Positions 8,625 through 16,983 are shown, counted from the first letter of the stretch. The stretch: 41,897 nucleotides of DNA from Planctomycetota bacterium (GCA_023481165.1 JAMCWO010000174.1:1-41897), one strand, 5' to 3'. Numbers and translations are program-made. Notes: generated by a model not told the origin, from the letters alone.

Positions 8625-10004
8625 ATGAAGGCTACTGGGAAGCGCGGGCAAATCCATCACGCACCGGTGTCGCGTCGGAGCTTGCTTCGCGCAGGGGCCG
8701 GAGTAGCGGCGTTTACGATTGTGCCCGGATACGTGCTGGGTGGGGCGGGACGCACGCCGCCCAGCGAAAAGCTCAACATCGCCGGCGTCGGCATTGGCGG
8801 CCAGGGCGGCAGCGACCTGCATGATGTCAGCAGCGAGAACATCATTGCATTGTGCGATGTGGATTGGGATTACGCCGCCCACACGTTCAAACAGTACCCC
8901 AGGGCGAAACAGTACCGCGACTTTCGCATCATGCTCGAGAAGGAAAAGGGCATCGATGCGGTCATCGTGGGGACGCCTGATCACAATCACGCTATCGTCA
9001 GCATGACGGCGATCAAGCTGGGCAAGCACGTTTATTGTGAAAAGCCCCTGACCCGGACGGTGTACGAGGCCCGCGCGCTGGCGAAGGCGGCCCGCGGAGC
9101 GAAGGTCGCGACCCAGATGGGTAACCAGGGCATGGCCTTCGAGGGGAACCGCCTGATCAACGAGTGGCTCTGGGATGGCGCGATCGGCCCCGTGCGGGAA
9201 GTCCACGCGTGGTCCGACCGGCCTACCCACAGCGGCGAACCGCCCCTCTATTGGGCGCAGGGCGTGGACCGGCCCAAGGATACGCCGGCGGTGCCCGAGA
9301 CGATGGACTGGGACCTGTGGCTGGGTCCGGCGCCCTGGCGGCCGTATCATCCCGCGTATGCTCCGTTCCGCTGGCGCGGCTGGTGGGATTTCGGCTCCGG
9401 CGGACTTGGCGACATGGGCATCCACAACCTCGCCCCGGTTTGGTCGGCCCTGAAACTGGGCGCGCCGCTGAGCGTGGAAGCCAGCTCGACCTTATTCAAC
9501 AATGAGACTCTGCCCTTGGCCTCGACGGTCCATTATGAATTCGCTGCCCGAGGCGATATGCCGCCGGTGCGACTACACTGGTATGATGGTGGGATCGTGC
9601 CGCCGCGCCCGCCCGAACTGGAGCCGGATCGCGCGCTGTCACGCGAAGACGGCCTGGTCTTCGTCGGCGACAAGGGCACGATGTACGTGGAAGGCTGGGG
9701 CGGCAACAGTCCCCGGCTAATCCCTGAGGCGAAGATGCTGGCCTACCAGCGGCCGCCCAAAACCCTGCCGCGCTCCATCGGCCACCACAATGAGTGGATC
9801 AAGGCCTGCAAGGAAGGCACGCCCACGCGGTCGGACTTCGCCGCGTTCGCCGGCCCCTTGACGGAAGCGGTGCTGCTGGGGACCGTCTGCGTCCGCATGG
9901 GCGGCCGGCGGCTGGTCTGGGACAGCGAGAACCTCAAGGTGACGAATCTGCCCGAGGCGAATCAGTACTTGCATTACGAGTACCGCAAAGGATGGACGCT
10001 GTAG
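8625..10004 (+). CDS. Tat-exported Gfo/Idh/MocA family oxidoreductase
   Basis: The 459-residue protein has a twin-arginine signal (SRRSLLRAGAGVAAFTIVPG, residues about 17-36), so it is probably exported folded with its cofactor, as is common for planctomycete members. The Rossmann motif follows as NIAGVGIGGQG, then VYCEKPLTR with the catalytic lysine, then WWDFGSGGLGDMGIHNLAPVW, where the usual GxHxxD becomes GIHNLAP. The ATG at 8625 is preferred because AAAGGTGG lies 5 nt before it. Its stop codon TAG is formed by the first bases of a dispersed repeat (GTAGGGTGGG). It may form an operon with the oxidoreductase at 10092. The substrate is unknown but is likely a sugar or derivative. Confidence 0.85.
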   Translation: MKATGKRGQIHHAPVSRRSLLRAGAGVAAFTIVPGYVLGGAGRTPPSEKLNIAGVGIGGQGGSDLHDVSSENIIALCDVDWDYAAHTFKQYPRAKQYRDFRIMLEKEKGIDAVIVGTPDHNHAIVSMTAIKLGKHVYCEKPLTRTVYEARALAKAARGAKVATQMGNQGMAFEGNRLINEWLWDGAIGPVREVHAWSDRPTHSGEPPLYWAQGVDRPKDTPAVPETMDWDLWLGPAPWRPYHPAYAPFRWRGWWDFGSGGLGDMGIHNLAPVWSALKLGAPLSVEASSTLFNNETLPLASTVHYEFAARGDMPPVRLHWYDGGIVPPRPPELEPDRALSREDGLVFVGDKGTMYVEGWGGNSPRLIPEAKMLAYQRPPKTLPRSIGHHNEWIKACKEGTPTRSDFAAFAGPLTEAVLLGTVCVRMGGRRLVWDSENLKVTNLPEANQYLHYEYRKGWTL

Positions 10005-10072
10005 GGTGGGCTGTGCCCACCAATGCGCCACGGATGGACACGATGACAAATGATGGGCACAGCCCACCCTAC
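10001..10072. repeat. Inverted repeat pair of the GTAGGGTGGGCTGTGCCCAC family
   Basis: A copy beginning GTAGGGTGGGCTGTGCCC at 10001-10021 is followed 30 nt later by the inverted copy GATGGGCACAGCCCACCC at 10052-10072. Each half is itself a short palindrome (TGGGCTGTGCCCA). The first bases provide the stop codon of the preceding gene. Other copies are at 12941-13008 and 17990-18010. The element could fold in RNA and act as a terminator or attenuator between the two oxidoreductases. Confidence 0.85.
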
Positions 10073-10091
10073 GATCGGAGGTGCACGGGAC

Positions 10092-11189
10092 ATGCAGAAC
10101 AAGGGACGAGTGAAGGTGGGGATCATCGGGTCGCGGTTCGAAGGGGAGATTCACGCGGAGTCGTTTCGCCTGATGCCGGATGAAGCGGAGGTCGTCGCCA
10201 TCGCTTCGCCCACGCCGGGCAACGCCGCGCGGCTCGCGCAGAAATACAAGATCCCGCGGGTTTTCACCGATTACCGCACGATGCTGGCCGAGCAAGACAT
10301 TGAAATGGTGACGATCACGGCCCCGAATTCCCTCCATGCCCAGATGACCATTGATATCGCCGAAGCCGGCAAGCACGTCGTCTGCGAAAAGCCCCTGTGC
10401 CTGACGCTGGAGGAGGCCGACCGCATGATCAAGACCTGCCGCAAGCAGGGCGTGTTGCTGATGTACGCGGAGGAGCTGTTCTTCACGCCCAAGTACGTCA
10501 AGGCCAAGGAAATGGCCGATCAGGGCGCGTTCGGCAAGGTCTACCTCGTCAAGCAGAGCGAGAAGCATTTCGGCCCGCATGCGGACTGGTTCTGGGATGT
10601 CCAGAAATCCGGCGGCGGCGTCTTCATGGACATGGGCTGCCACGGCGTCGCGTTCTGCCACTGGTTCCTCGGGCGGCCCAAGGTCAAGACGGTCTATTGC
10701 CAGATGGGCACCTACGTTCATGGCGACAAGACCAAAGGCGAGGACAACTCGATCTGCATTCTGGAATTCGAGAATGGGGCGGTCGGCATAATCGAGGATA
10801 GCTGGGCCCGGCGCGGCGGCATGGACGACTGCATCGAGGTCTACGGCGCGGGCGGCGTCACCTACGCCGACCTGCACATGGGCAATGCCTTACCGACCTA
10901 CAGCGAGCACGGCTACGGCTACGCCGTGGAGAAGGCCCCGACGACCAAAGGCTGGACCTACCCGGTTTTCGAGGAGTTGTGGAACTACGGCTTCCCCCAG
11001 GAGATGCACCACTTCGCCCGGTGCGTCCGCGGCAAGGAAGAGCCCCAGGCCACCGGCGAGGACGGTCGTCTGGTGCAGGAAGTGCTCTGCGCCGGCTACC
11101 AGTCGGCGGGCCTGGGCCGCAAGGTCGAGCTGCCGTTTCGCCCCAAGAATGTCCACAAACCCATCGACTTGTGGCTCAAGCCCACTTAG
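10092..11189 (+). CDS. Gfo/Idh/MocA family oxidoreductase (cytoplasmic)
   Basis: The protein has 365 residues from the ATG at 10092, which is preceded by GGAGG; an earlier ATG at 10050 is inside a dispersed repeat and is not used here. The order of motifs is VGIIGSRFEGEIHAESF (nucleotide binding, early residues), HVVCEKPLCLTLEEAD (catalytic lysine), and SGGGVFMDMGCHGVAFCHW (active-site D and H). There is no signal peptide. It follows the Tat-exported relative and precedes the MttB-like methyltransferase with a 44 nt gap, so all three may belong to one catabolic operon with the TRAP transporter. The substrate is not known. Confidence 0.85.
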   Translation: MQNKGRVKVGIIGSRFEGEIHAESFRLMPDEAEVVAIASPTPGNAARLAQKYKIPRVFTDYRTMLAEQDIEMVTITAPNSLHAQMTIDIAEAGKHVVCEKPLCLTLEEADRMIKTCRKQGVLLMYAEELFFTPKYVKAKEMADQGAFGKVYLVKQSEKHFGPHADWFWDVQKSGGGVFMDMGCHGVAFCHWFLGRPKVKTVYCQMGTYVHGDKTKGEDNSICILEFENGAVGIIEDSWARRGGMDDCIEVYGAGGVTYADLHMGNALPTYSEHGYGYAVEKAPTTKGWTYPVFEELWNYGFPQEMHHFARCVRGKEEPQATGEDGRLVQEVLCAGYQSAGLGRKVELPFRPKNVHKPIDLWLKPT

Positions 11190-11233
11190 GTCCCTGAGGT
11201 CCTTTGCGTCCTTTTCTTTCGGGGGGATTACGC

Positions 11234-12667
11234 ATGGCCGAAATAGCACGCTTGCAGGCTTTGACGAAACGAGAGATCGAGGCCATTAAGGACGCCAGTC
11301 TCGTCATTCTGCAGGACACCGGCGTTATGGTGCACCACGACGAGATGCTGCGTCTGCTCGGTGCGGCCGGCGCCAAGGTCGACGGCAAGATCGCTCGCCT
11401 CCCGGAGACGCTCGTGATGGATGCCGTGGGCCGGGCCGGCAAGCAGTACGTGCTGTACGGCCGGGACAAGACCCGGACCGCTCGCTTCGGCTACCGCGAG
11501 CTTGTGCTGATGTCCAGTCCTGGACAATTCGCCTGGATCGACTTGGAGACCGGGCAGCGCCGTCCCGCCACGATTCAAGACACGCACGATGCCATCCGCC
11601 TCGGCGATGCCCTGAAGAACATCACCATCGTCGGCGCGATGGCCCAGCCGGAGACGATCTCGGAGAAGTACCGGGACGTAGTGCTCACCGGCGAACTGGT
11701 GAAAGCGACAACCAAACCCACCCGCTGCTGGGTCCGCAATGGCGCCACCGCCCGCTACCTTCTGGAAATCTACCGCACCGTCGCGGGCGGCGACGTTGCC
11801 TTGCGAACGCAGCCGATGGTCGAAGCGTTCCTGGAGCCGATCAGTCCGTTGCAGTTGCCGGGAGATGGTCTCGATATCGTCAAGGAATTCGCCCAGGCCG
11901 GCCAGCCGGTAAGCATCGGCCCGATGGCGATGACCGCCGGCACAGCGCCCGGCACGTTGGCGGCGACCCTGGCCCAGGAGAACGCGGAGATTCTGGCGGG
12001 TATCGTGATCACGCAACTGCTCGCGCCGGGCACACCGATCATGTACGGCGGCATTCCGCACATCATGGATCCGCGGACCGGCATCTGCTCATTCGGCTCG
12101 CCGGAACAGGGCTTGATGGCGGTCGCCATGACGCAGATCGCCCACTCGTACGGCTTTCCCACTTACGTCAACGTGGGTCTGACCGACGCCAAGCTCCCCG
12201 ATGCCCAGGCGGGCATGGAGAAGGCCGCGACTTTGCTGCTGGGCATGCTCGCCGGCGCGGACACCTTCGGCCACTGTGGCATCTGCGGCACCGACCACGC
12301 GGGCAGTCTCCTGTGGCTGGCGTTCGATGATGAGCTGATGAGCTACCTCAAGCGAATCGCACGGGGTTTCGCTGTGCGCGCCGAGCATCTGGCGACTGAG
12401 GTCATCCATTCCGTGGGTCCCGCCGGCAACTTCCTGGCCGAGGAGCACACGGTCCGGCACTTCCGCGAAGAGCTGTGGCTGCCGACGTCGGTATGGACAC
12501 GCCAACCTTACGATCTCTGGCAAAGTGAGGGCGCGACCTCCTTCGCCGACCGCCTGCGGGGACATGTGAGCGACCTCCTCGCGACTCACCAGCCACCGCC
12601 ATTGGATGAGAGCTTGTCGCGTGAGATCGACCGAATCGTCGCCTCGGCAATACGTGAGCTGGGGTAA
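11234..12667 (+). CDS. MttB-family (trimethylamine methyltransferase superfamily) protein, non-pyrrolysine
   Basis: The 477-residue protein has the MttB superfamily layout: an N-terminal IKDASLVILQDTGVMVHHDEML segment, a TIM-barrel core with GPMAMTAGTAPGTLAATLAQ and MYGGIPHIMDPRTG, and a C-terminal AGADTFGHCGICGTDHAGS region. The frame runs through with no amber codon, so it belongs to the pyrrolysine-free branch, members of which demethylate glycine betaine or similar quaternary amines and pass the methyl group to a corrinoid protein. GGGGGGA lies upstream of the ATG at 11234. No corrinoid protein gene is next to it, so the acceptor must be encoded elsewhere. The adjacent TRAP genes suggest the substrate is imported. 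Confidence 0.82.
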   Translation: MAEIARLQALTKREIEAIKDASLVILQDTGVMVHHDEMLRLLGAAGAKVDGKIARLPETLVMDAVGRAGKQYVLYGRDKTRTARFGYRELVLMSSPGQFAWIDLETGQRRPATIQDTHDAIRLGDALKNITIVGAMAQPETISEKYRDVVLTGELVKATTKPTRCWVRNGATARYLLEIYRTVAGGDVALRTQPMVEAFLEPISPLQLPGDGLDIVKEFAQAGQPVSIGPMAMTAGTAPGTLAATLAQENAEILAGIVITQLLAPGTPIMYGGIPHIMDPRTGICSFGSPEQGLMAVAMTQIAHSYGFPTYVNVGLTDAKLPDAQAGMEKAATLLLGMLAGADTFGHCGICGTDHAGSLLWLAFDDELMSYLKRIARGFAVRAEHLATEVIHSVGPAGNFLAEEHTVRHFREELWLPTSVWTRQPYDLWQSEGATSFADRLRGHVSDLLATHQPPPLDESLSREIDRIVASAIRELG

Positions 12668-12880
12668 GGACCTTTTCCGAGAGACGATGTCAGAGCCGAA
12701 GCCCGTGGTTTGTGGTGTGCCCGTGAGGGCATATCCGAAGAAACGCCTGACGGCGTCATTGCAGACCAGTCGTCTACCGCCGCCTTTAGGTTGACGATCC
12801 ACCGTTTGCGGTTTACGATTCCCGCGTGGTTGTCGGCTGACTTGTCTTCGACCTCTTGATGGATTCGATCTAGGAGTGCC

Positions 12881-13924
12881 ATGAGTTCCTGTCGCTTTGC
12901 CGGCTGGGCGTTGTGCCTGATCTCGGCGGGATGTGGTCCTGTAGGGTGGGCTGTGCCCACCATTTCCGACGCGCAACCGGTTAAGGCGGTGGGCATAGCC
13001 CACCCTGCGGTTCCAAAGCGGCCGGACGTGATCTTGAAGCTGGGACACGGCTTGGACACGATGCATCCGGTCCACAAGGCGATGGTCTTCATGGCCGAGA
13101 AGGTCCAGGAGAAGTCCGGCGGCCGGATGCGGGTCGAGATCTTCCCCAGCGAGCAACTCGGCAACGAGAAAGAGTGCATCGAGGCCCTGCAACTGGGCTA
13201 CTTGGCGATGACCAAGACCTCCAGCGCCCCGATGGAGGGTTTCGTGCCGCAGATGCGGGTCTTCGGGATTCCCTACCTGTTCCGGGACGCCGAGCATTTC
13301 TGGAAGGTCTGCAACGGCCCCATTGGCAAGAAGCTCCTGCTGTCGGGCGAATCCAAGCGGCTGCGAGGGCTGTGCTACTACGACGCCGGGGCCCGGAGCT
13401 TCTACGCCGCCCGCGCCATCAACAAGCCCTCCGACCTGACGGGCATGAAGATCCGCGTCCAGAGCAGCATCATGTCCATGAAGATGGTCCAAGCCATGGG
13501 CGGTGCGCCCACGCCGATCCCGTGGGGCGAGCTCTACACCGCCCTCGATCAGGGCGTGGTCGATGGGGCGGAGAACAACACTCCCTCGCTGCGAACCTCG
13601 CGGCATTACGAGGTCTGCAAGTACTACAGCCTCGATGAGCACACGCGGCTGCCCGATATCCTGATCATCAGCACGCGGGTCTGGAGCCGTCTCTCGCCCG
13701 AGCAGCAGCGCATCCTGCAGGAGGCGGTGGATGAGTCGGTCGAGTACCAGCGGAAGATCTGGGCCGAGGCCGAGGAGGCGGACCTCAAGACCGTGCAGGA
13801 GGCCGGTGCCCAGGTCGTCCAGCCGGACAAGGCCCCGTTCCGTGCCTCCGTGCAAAGCGTCTGGAAGGAGTTCGAGGGCACGGAGATCGGCGACCTCATC
13901 CGGCAGATTCAGGAGGTGCAATGA
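12881..13924 (+). CDS. dctP: TRAP transporter substrate-binding protein DctP
   Basis: The 347-residue periplasmic binding protein captures an organic anion for a TRAP permease. It begins with a short hydrophobic leader ending LCLISAGC (a weak lipobox, Cys18). Residues about 21-43 are encoded entirely by a dispersed repeat pair. The mature fold follows: LKLGHGLDTMHPVHKAM, GGRMRVEIFPSEQLGNEKECIEALQ, GMKIRVQSS and WGELYTALDQGVVDGAENN, with the arginine of KIRVQ as the usual carboxylate clamp. AGGAG lies ahead of the ATG. It overlaps dctQ by 4 nt. Since dctQ and dctM are damaged, this may be an orphan receptor. The ligand could be the MttB substrate or a sugar acid. Confidence 0.85.
   Translation: MSSCRFAGWALCLISAGCGPVGWAVPTISDAQPVKAVGIAHPAVPKRPDVILKLGHGLDTMHPVHKAMVFMAEKVQEKSGGRMRVEIFPSEQLGNEKECIEALQLGYLAMTKTSSAPMEGFVPQMRVFGIPYLFRDAEHFWKVCNGPIGKKLLLSGESKRLRGLCYYDAGARSFYAARAINKPSDLTGMKIRVQSSIMSMKMVQAMGGAPTPIPWGELYTALDQGVVDGAENNTPSLRTSRHYEVCKYYSLDEHTRLPDILIISTRVWSRLSPEQQRILQEAVDESVEYQRKIWAEAEEADLKTVQEAGAQVVQPDKAPFRASVQSVWKEFEGTEIGDLIRQIQEVQ
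12941..13008. repeat. GTAGGGTGGG-family inverted repeat pair inside dctP
   Basis: The two arms are at 12941-12961 (GTAGGGTGGGCTGTGCCC...) and 12988-13008 (GGTGGGCATAGCCCACCC...). They are read in frame as GWAVPT and GIAHPA within the linker between the leader and the mature DctP domain. The same element lies outside genes at 10001-10072 and 17990-18010. Confidence 0.85.
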
Positions 13925-14456
13925 GAGTCCTCCGGATCGTGAAGAAGGTTCTGGATCGTTCGCTCGAAATACTGGTCATGGTTGCCGCGGCGGTCTTGGT
14001 CCTCGATGTCCTGTGGCAGGTCTTCGCTCGCCTGGTTCTCAAAAACCCCAGTACGGTGACGGAAGAGTTGGCGACCTTCATGCTATCTGGGTCGCGCTGC
14101 TCGGGGCCGCCGTAGCGCTGGGCCGCGGGGCCCATCTGGGTATCGATTACTTCGTCGGCAAGCTGCCGGTCCGTACCAAAGTCTTCACGGAGGTGATCGT
14201 CTTTCTCTGCGTCGCAGCATTCTCCTTTCTGGTGATGATCGTCGGCGGCATCGACTTGGTCGCCAGCATGCTGGAACTAGGGCAGGAGTCGCCGGCGTTA
14301 CGCATCCGGATGGGCTACGTCTATCTGGCCGTGCCGCTCAGCGGGTTCTTCCTGACGCTCTATGCGGTCATCGGCCTGGTCGAGCGGGTCGCCCAATTGC
14401 GAACAACGCCCGCACGCGGCGGCCCGGAACCAGTCGTGGGAAAGGACCTCGTATGA
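13921..14456 (+). pseudogene. dctQ: TRAP transporter small permease DctQ, frameshifted
   Basis: The first 54 residues read normally (LEILVMVAAAVLVLDVLWQVFARLV, then TVTEELATFML), followed by a one-base loss near 14083 that sends the frame to a stop at 14113-14115. Restoring one base joins IWVALLGAAVALGRGAHLGIDYF and the remaining membrane segments (VFLCVAAFSFLVMIVGGIDLV, YLAVPLSGFFLTLYAVIGLV) up to the stop at 14456, giving the usual length of about 178 residues and four membrane helices. No slippery heptamer is seen, so programmed shifting is unlikely. It overlaps dctP and dctM by 4 nt each, the normal TRAP operon arrangement. Confidence 0.82.
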
Positions 14457-15019
14457 ATCTGCCCATCCTGGTTCTGACCGTCAGTTTCGTTCTGCTGTTG
14501 CTGATCAATGTGCCGGTGGCGTTCTGCATGGGCATTGCCGCCGTGCTGGGCTTTCTGGCGATGGGGGGTGTCCCCGCCTTCACCGCCGTCGCGCACAATA
14601 TGGCCACCGGCATCGGCAGCTTTTCCCTGCTGGCGATTCCGTTCTTCATCCTCTCCGGCCTGCTCATGGGCTACGGCGGCATCGCCCGCCGGCTGATCGA
14701 CCTTGCCAATGTCCTGGCGGGCCGCTATCGCGGCGGCCTGGCCTACGTCAACGTCGTCACCTGCATGCTGTTCGGCGCGATCTCGGGCTCCGCCACCGCG
14801 GCGGTCTCCTCCATCGGCGGCTTCATGATCCCCTTGATGAACAAGATGGGTTATCATCGGGACTTCAACGCCTCCGTGACCATCACCGCGGCCACCGTGA
14901 CCAGGGTCATCCGTCCCATCCTGCCGTTCTTCGCGGCGATGATCGTGACCTTGCTGCTGTGCACCTTCATCCCCGAAATCTCGATGTGGCTCCCCGCCAA
15001 GCTCGGCTTCGTCAAGTAG
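14453..15019 (+). CDS. dctM: TRAP transporter large permease DctM, internally deleted
   Basis: Only 188 residues are present, where DctM proteins usually have about 425. The N-terminal part is typical (VLLLLINVPVAFCMGIAAVLGF, FFILSGLLMGYGGIARRLID, CMLFGAISGSATAAVSSIGG, GYHRDFNASVTITAAT). It then jumps without loss of frame to the last membrane segment of the family (RVIRPILPFFAAMIVTLLLCTFIPEISMWLPAKLGF). About 240 residues, most of the transport core, are missing. A functional permease is not expected. The last 166 nt overlap, in antisense, the end of the cupredoxin gene. Confidence 0.8.
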   Translation: MNLPILVLTVSFVLLLLINVPVAFCMGIAAVLGFLAMGGVPAFTAVAHNMATGIGSFSLLAIPFFILSGLLMGYGGIARRLIDLANVLAGRYRGGLAYVNVVTCMLFGAISGSATAAVSSIGGFMIPLMNKMGYHRDFNASVTITAATVTRVIRPILPFFAAMIVTLLLCTFIPEISMWLPAKLGFVK

Positions 15020-16140
15020 CAGGGGCGAGACGCCCGTGGAGATCTATCTCGGACGACCATTAGCTCGCCCATCATGCCGCTGTTGTCGTGCAAAAGGCAC
15101 AGGAACGGCAACAGGCCGGGCTTGATGTCGCCGACCACGAGGGAATACGTCGGTTCCGGCGTGCCGGGCAGCATCAAGCCGGAGCTGTAAATTCCCGTGC
15201 GCGTCAACACATCCGAGCCCTGAGGGAAAAGGACCTCGGGATTGACGTAGAGGAAATCGCCGACCGGCAGGCCCACCGGCGGTTCCTCCGCTCCGTTCAG
15301 GAAGGTAGCCGTGTGCGGCTCGGTATCCTCAGGGGAAATCTCGAACGTCACGGTATCGCCGGGACGGACCGTGAGCTTGTCCGGGAAGAACTGCATCAGG
15401 TCCATCATCAGGTCGCCGAAGCTCGACACCACCGTCTCGCCGTACCCCAGCAGGACGGTATGCGTCAGGGTGCCGTCCTCGTTTGTCGCAGGCGGCACGA
15501 TCTGGGCGGCCGCGTCCCGGACCACCCCGGGCACCAGGGATAAGGCCTCGGCCATCTGCTGTCTGCCCTCCGCCAAGGCCTGATTCGGCGAAGCAATGGC
15601 CTCCTCAGGGCTTACGACGACCACCTGGCCGGACATCGCCAGTCCGTGGACGAGGCAGATGTACACGAACGTGCCTTCGGACGCAAAAGTGAGGTCGAAC
15701 TCGCGAACCTGCCCCGGCTCCAGGCCCATGAGGCCCGAGTTGGCGAAGGCGCCGACACCGCCGGTGTATACGCCCCCCGACGGGATACTCGGGCGGACGG
15801 CGCCCGGATTGAACATCAGCGGACTGATGGCGGGGTCGGCGCCCGGGACCTCGGCGCTGGGAAGCAGCAGCGGCGGCAGTTGCACCCCGTCCAGGAAAGT
15901 AACCGTGTGGATCTCGTAAGTATTCTGTACCCAATGGACGGTATCTCCCACATGGATGGTAACGCTGCGGGGGAAATATGCCTCGACGTCGACTCCCTTA
16001 TTGGACTGTTCCAGCCCGACCAGGACCGTGTAGGTCTGCGGCGCAGGATTCGACCGCCGCTGCGAGGCCATCGTCATCGCCGGCAGCAACAAACCGATCG
16101 ACGCCAGCAGCGTTGCGGTATGACCCAAGAAACGTTTCAT
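14854..16140 (-). CDS. Secreted protein with two cupredoxin (plastocyanin-like) domains
   Basis: The 428-residue protein has a signal peptide (MKRFLGHTATLLASIGLLLPA) and two blue-copper-like domains. Domain 1 ends with EIHTVTF and CLVHGLAMSGQVVV; domain 2 with EPHTATF and CLLHDNSGMMGELMVV. Both keep the order H...C-x2-H...M expected for type 1 copper ligands, so it may carry electrons or store copper outside the cytoplasm. The last 60 or so residues after MVVRDR look unlike any cupredoxin; they are the antisense of dctM, so the natural stop seems to have been lost when the dctM end was moved here. The start at 16140 is supported by GGAGG on the minus strand (GGAGGTGTAACC). Confidence 0.75.
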   Translation of the reverse strand: MKRFLGHTATLLASIGLLLPAMTMASQRRSNPAPQTYTVLVGLEQSNKGVDVEAYFPRSVTIHVGDTVHWVQNTYEIHTVTFLDGVQLPPLLLPSAEVPGADPAISPLMFNPGAVRPSIPSGGVYTGGVGAFANSGLMGLEPGQVREFDLTFASEGTFVYICLVHGLAMSGQVVVVSPEEAIASPNQALAEGRQQMAEALSLVPGVVRDAAAQIVPPATNEDGTLTHTVLLGYGETVVSSFGDLMMDLMQFFPDKLTVRPGDTVTFEISPEDTEPHTATFLNGAEEPPVGLPVGDFLYVNPEVLFPQGSDVLTRTGIYSSGLMLPGTPEPTYSLVVGDIKPGLLPFLCLLHDNSGMMGELMVVRDRSPRASRPCYLTKPSLAGSHIEISGMKVHSSKVTIIAAKNGRMGRMTLVTVAAVMVTEALKSR

Positions 16141-16745
16141 GGTTACACCTCCGTCAGTTGATGTTCAGTTGGCCAACCTACTGCACGGCCGCCCTATCGC
16201 CACCCCAGGAGGGTCCTGTATCCCCGTCAGGAAAATACTGAAAAACCACGAAGGCGGACGCCGGTTGCCCGGTGCCGTCCCGGCCATCCGCAATCCGCAG
16301 TCGAAGAATTGGGTTCGTTTCGCACGAACGGCCTTCGGCCGAGTTTGAAGTGTGAAGTGTAAAGTCTGAAGCCCCGGCCACGGCCTTGCCCGTCTTAACA
16401 CCTGGAACTCCTCCAGAATTGGGTTCGTTTTGCACGTTTCGTCCGCCAAGGTCCGCGCCGACAGGCCGAATTGGGTTTGTTTCGCATGATCGGCCTTCGG
16501 CCACGCCCTTGGGCTTGGTCCCGCCCGGCGTAGCCGGGCAAATTGGCTTTGTTTCGCACGATGGCTCCATTGCCGCCTTCTACTTCAAACATCAGACTTC
16601 ACACTTCAACCTTCAAACTTCTTCTCAATTGGGTTTGTTTGTACCGTCGACTCCGGCCGGCCCGGGGTCGGCAGACCGGGTCTGTCTTGCCTGGTTCCTT
16701 TTCATCCCAATTGGCCCCAGCCCCCGCGCCACGAGGGCCAGACTG
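16141..16745. repeat. Gene-free region filled with dispersed repeats
   Basis: I see no credible gene between the cupredoxin start and the end of the next minus-strand gene. The stretch holds five copies of the AATTGGGTTYGTTT repeat (from 16306, 16416, 16468, 16540 and 16625) and two copies of a GAAGTGTGAAGT-type repeat in opposite orientations: 16344-16370 (TTTGAAGTGTGAAGTG) and about 16588-16622 (CTTCACACTTCAACC). A 130-codon open frame on the minus strand (16178-16570) is formed by the repeats themselves. Promoter elements for the cupredoxin gene should lie just above 16140. Confidence 0.7.
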
Positions 16746-16983
16746 TCATCTACGCCGGCGAAAGATGGGGGTATAACCTCCCTGGCGGCTACTCCCGCCG
16801 CCGGAAATTGGGTTCGTTTTGCACATCTCGTCTCCCGGCCCCGTCCCGGCCGGTGAAATTGGGTTCGTTTGGCGCATTTCGCTCCCTGCCCCACGTTCCT
16901 CCCGCCCCGCCCCACTCGGCCTCGCCGGGAATTGGGTTTGTTTTGCACAATCCGGAATCGGAAGAATTGGGTTCGTTTGTACA
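16306..16983. repeat. Array of nine AATTGGGTTYGTTTYGCAC repeats
   Basis: Copies start near 16306, 16416, 16468, 16540, 16625, 16805, 16855, 16929 and 16964. The 14-base core AATTGGGTTYGTTT is identical or one base off in each, usually followed by YGCAC or GTAC. Spacers are irregular (about 30-180 nt) and unrelated, so this is not a CRISPR. The minus strand reads the core as C-K-T-N-P-I, K-R-T-Q-F or N-E-P-N-F in its three frames, all open. The last four copies lie in the 3' end of the gene at 16746-17759 and encode its tail. Confidence 0.9.

Noticed and set aside
8477..8824. Plus-strand open frame overlapping the Tat-oxidoreductase start
   Set aside because: Different frame, no ribosome site, and it conflicts with the clear SRRSLL leader.
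12089..13921. 610-codon minus-strand open frame
   Set aside because: It lies opposite MttB and DctP, both of which are clearly coding; no recognisable domain in the antisense product.
14075..14115. Programmed frameshift in dctQ
   Set aside because: No slippery heptamer or downstream stimulatory structure is apparent around the shift; simple base loss is more likely.
16178..16570. 130-codon minus-strand open frame rich in ETNPI motifs
   Set aside because: It is formed by translated AATTGGGTT repeats and random spacers; no independent domain.
16306..16983. Possible CRISPR array
   Set aside because: The repeat core is only 14-20 bases, spacers vary from about 30 to 180 nt, there are no cas genes, and some copies encode the end of a protein.
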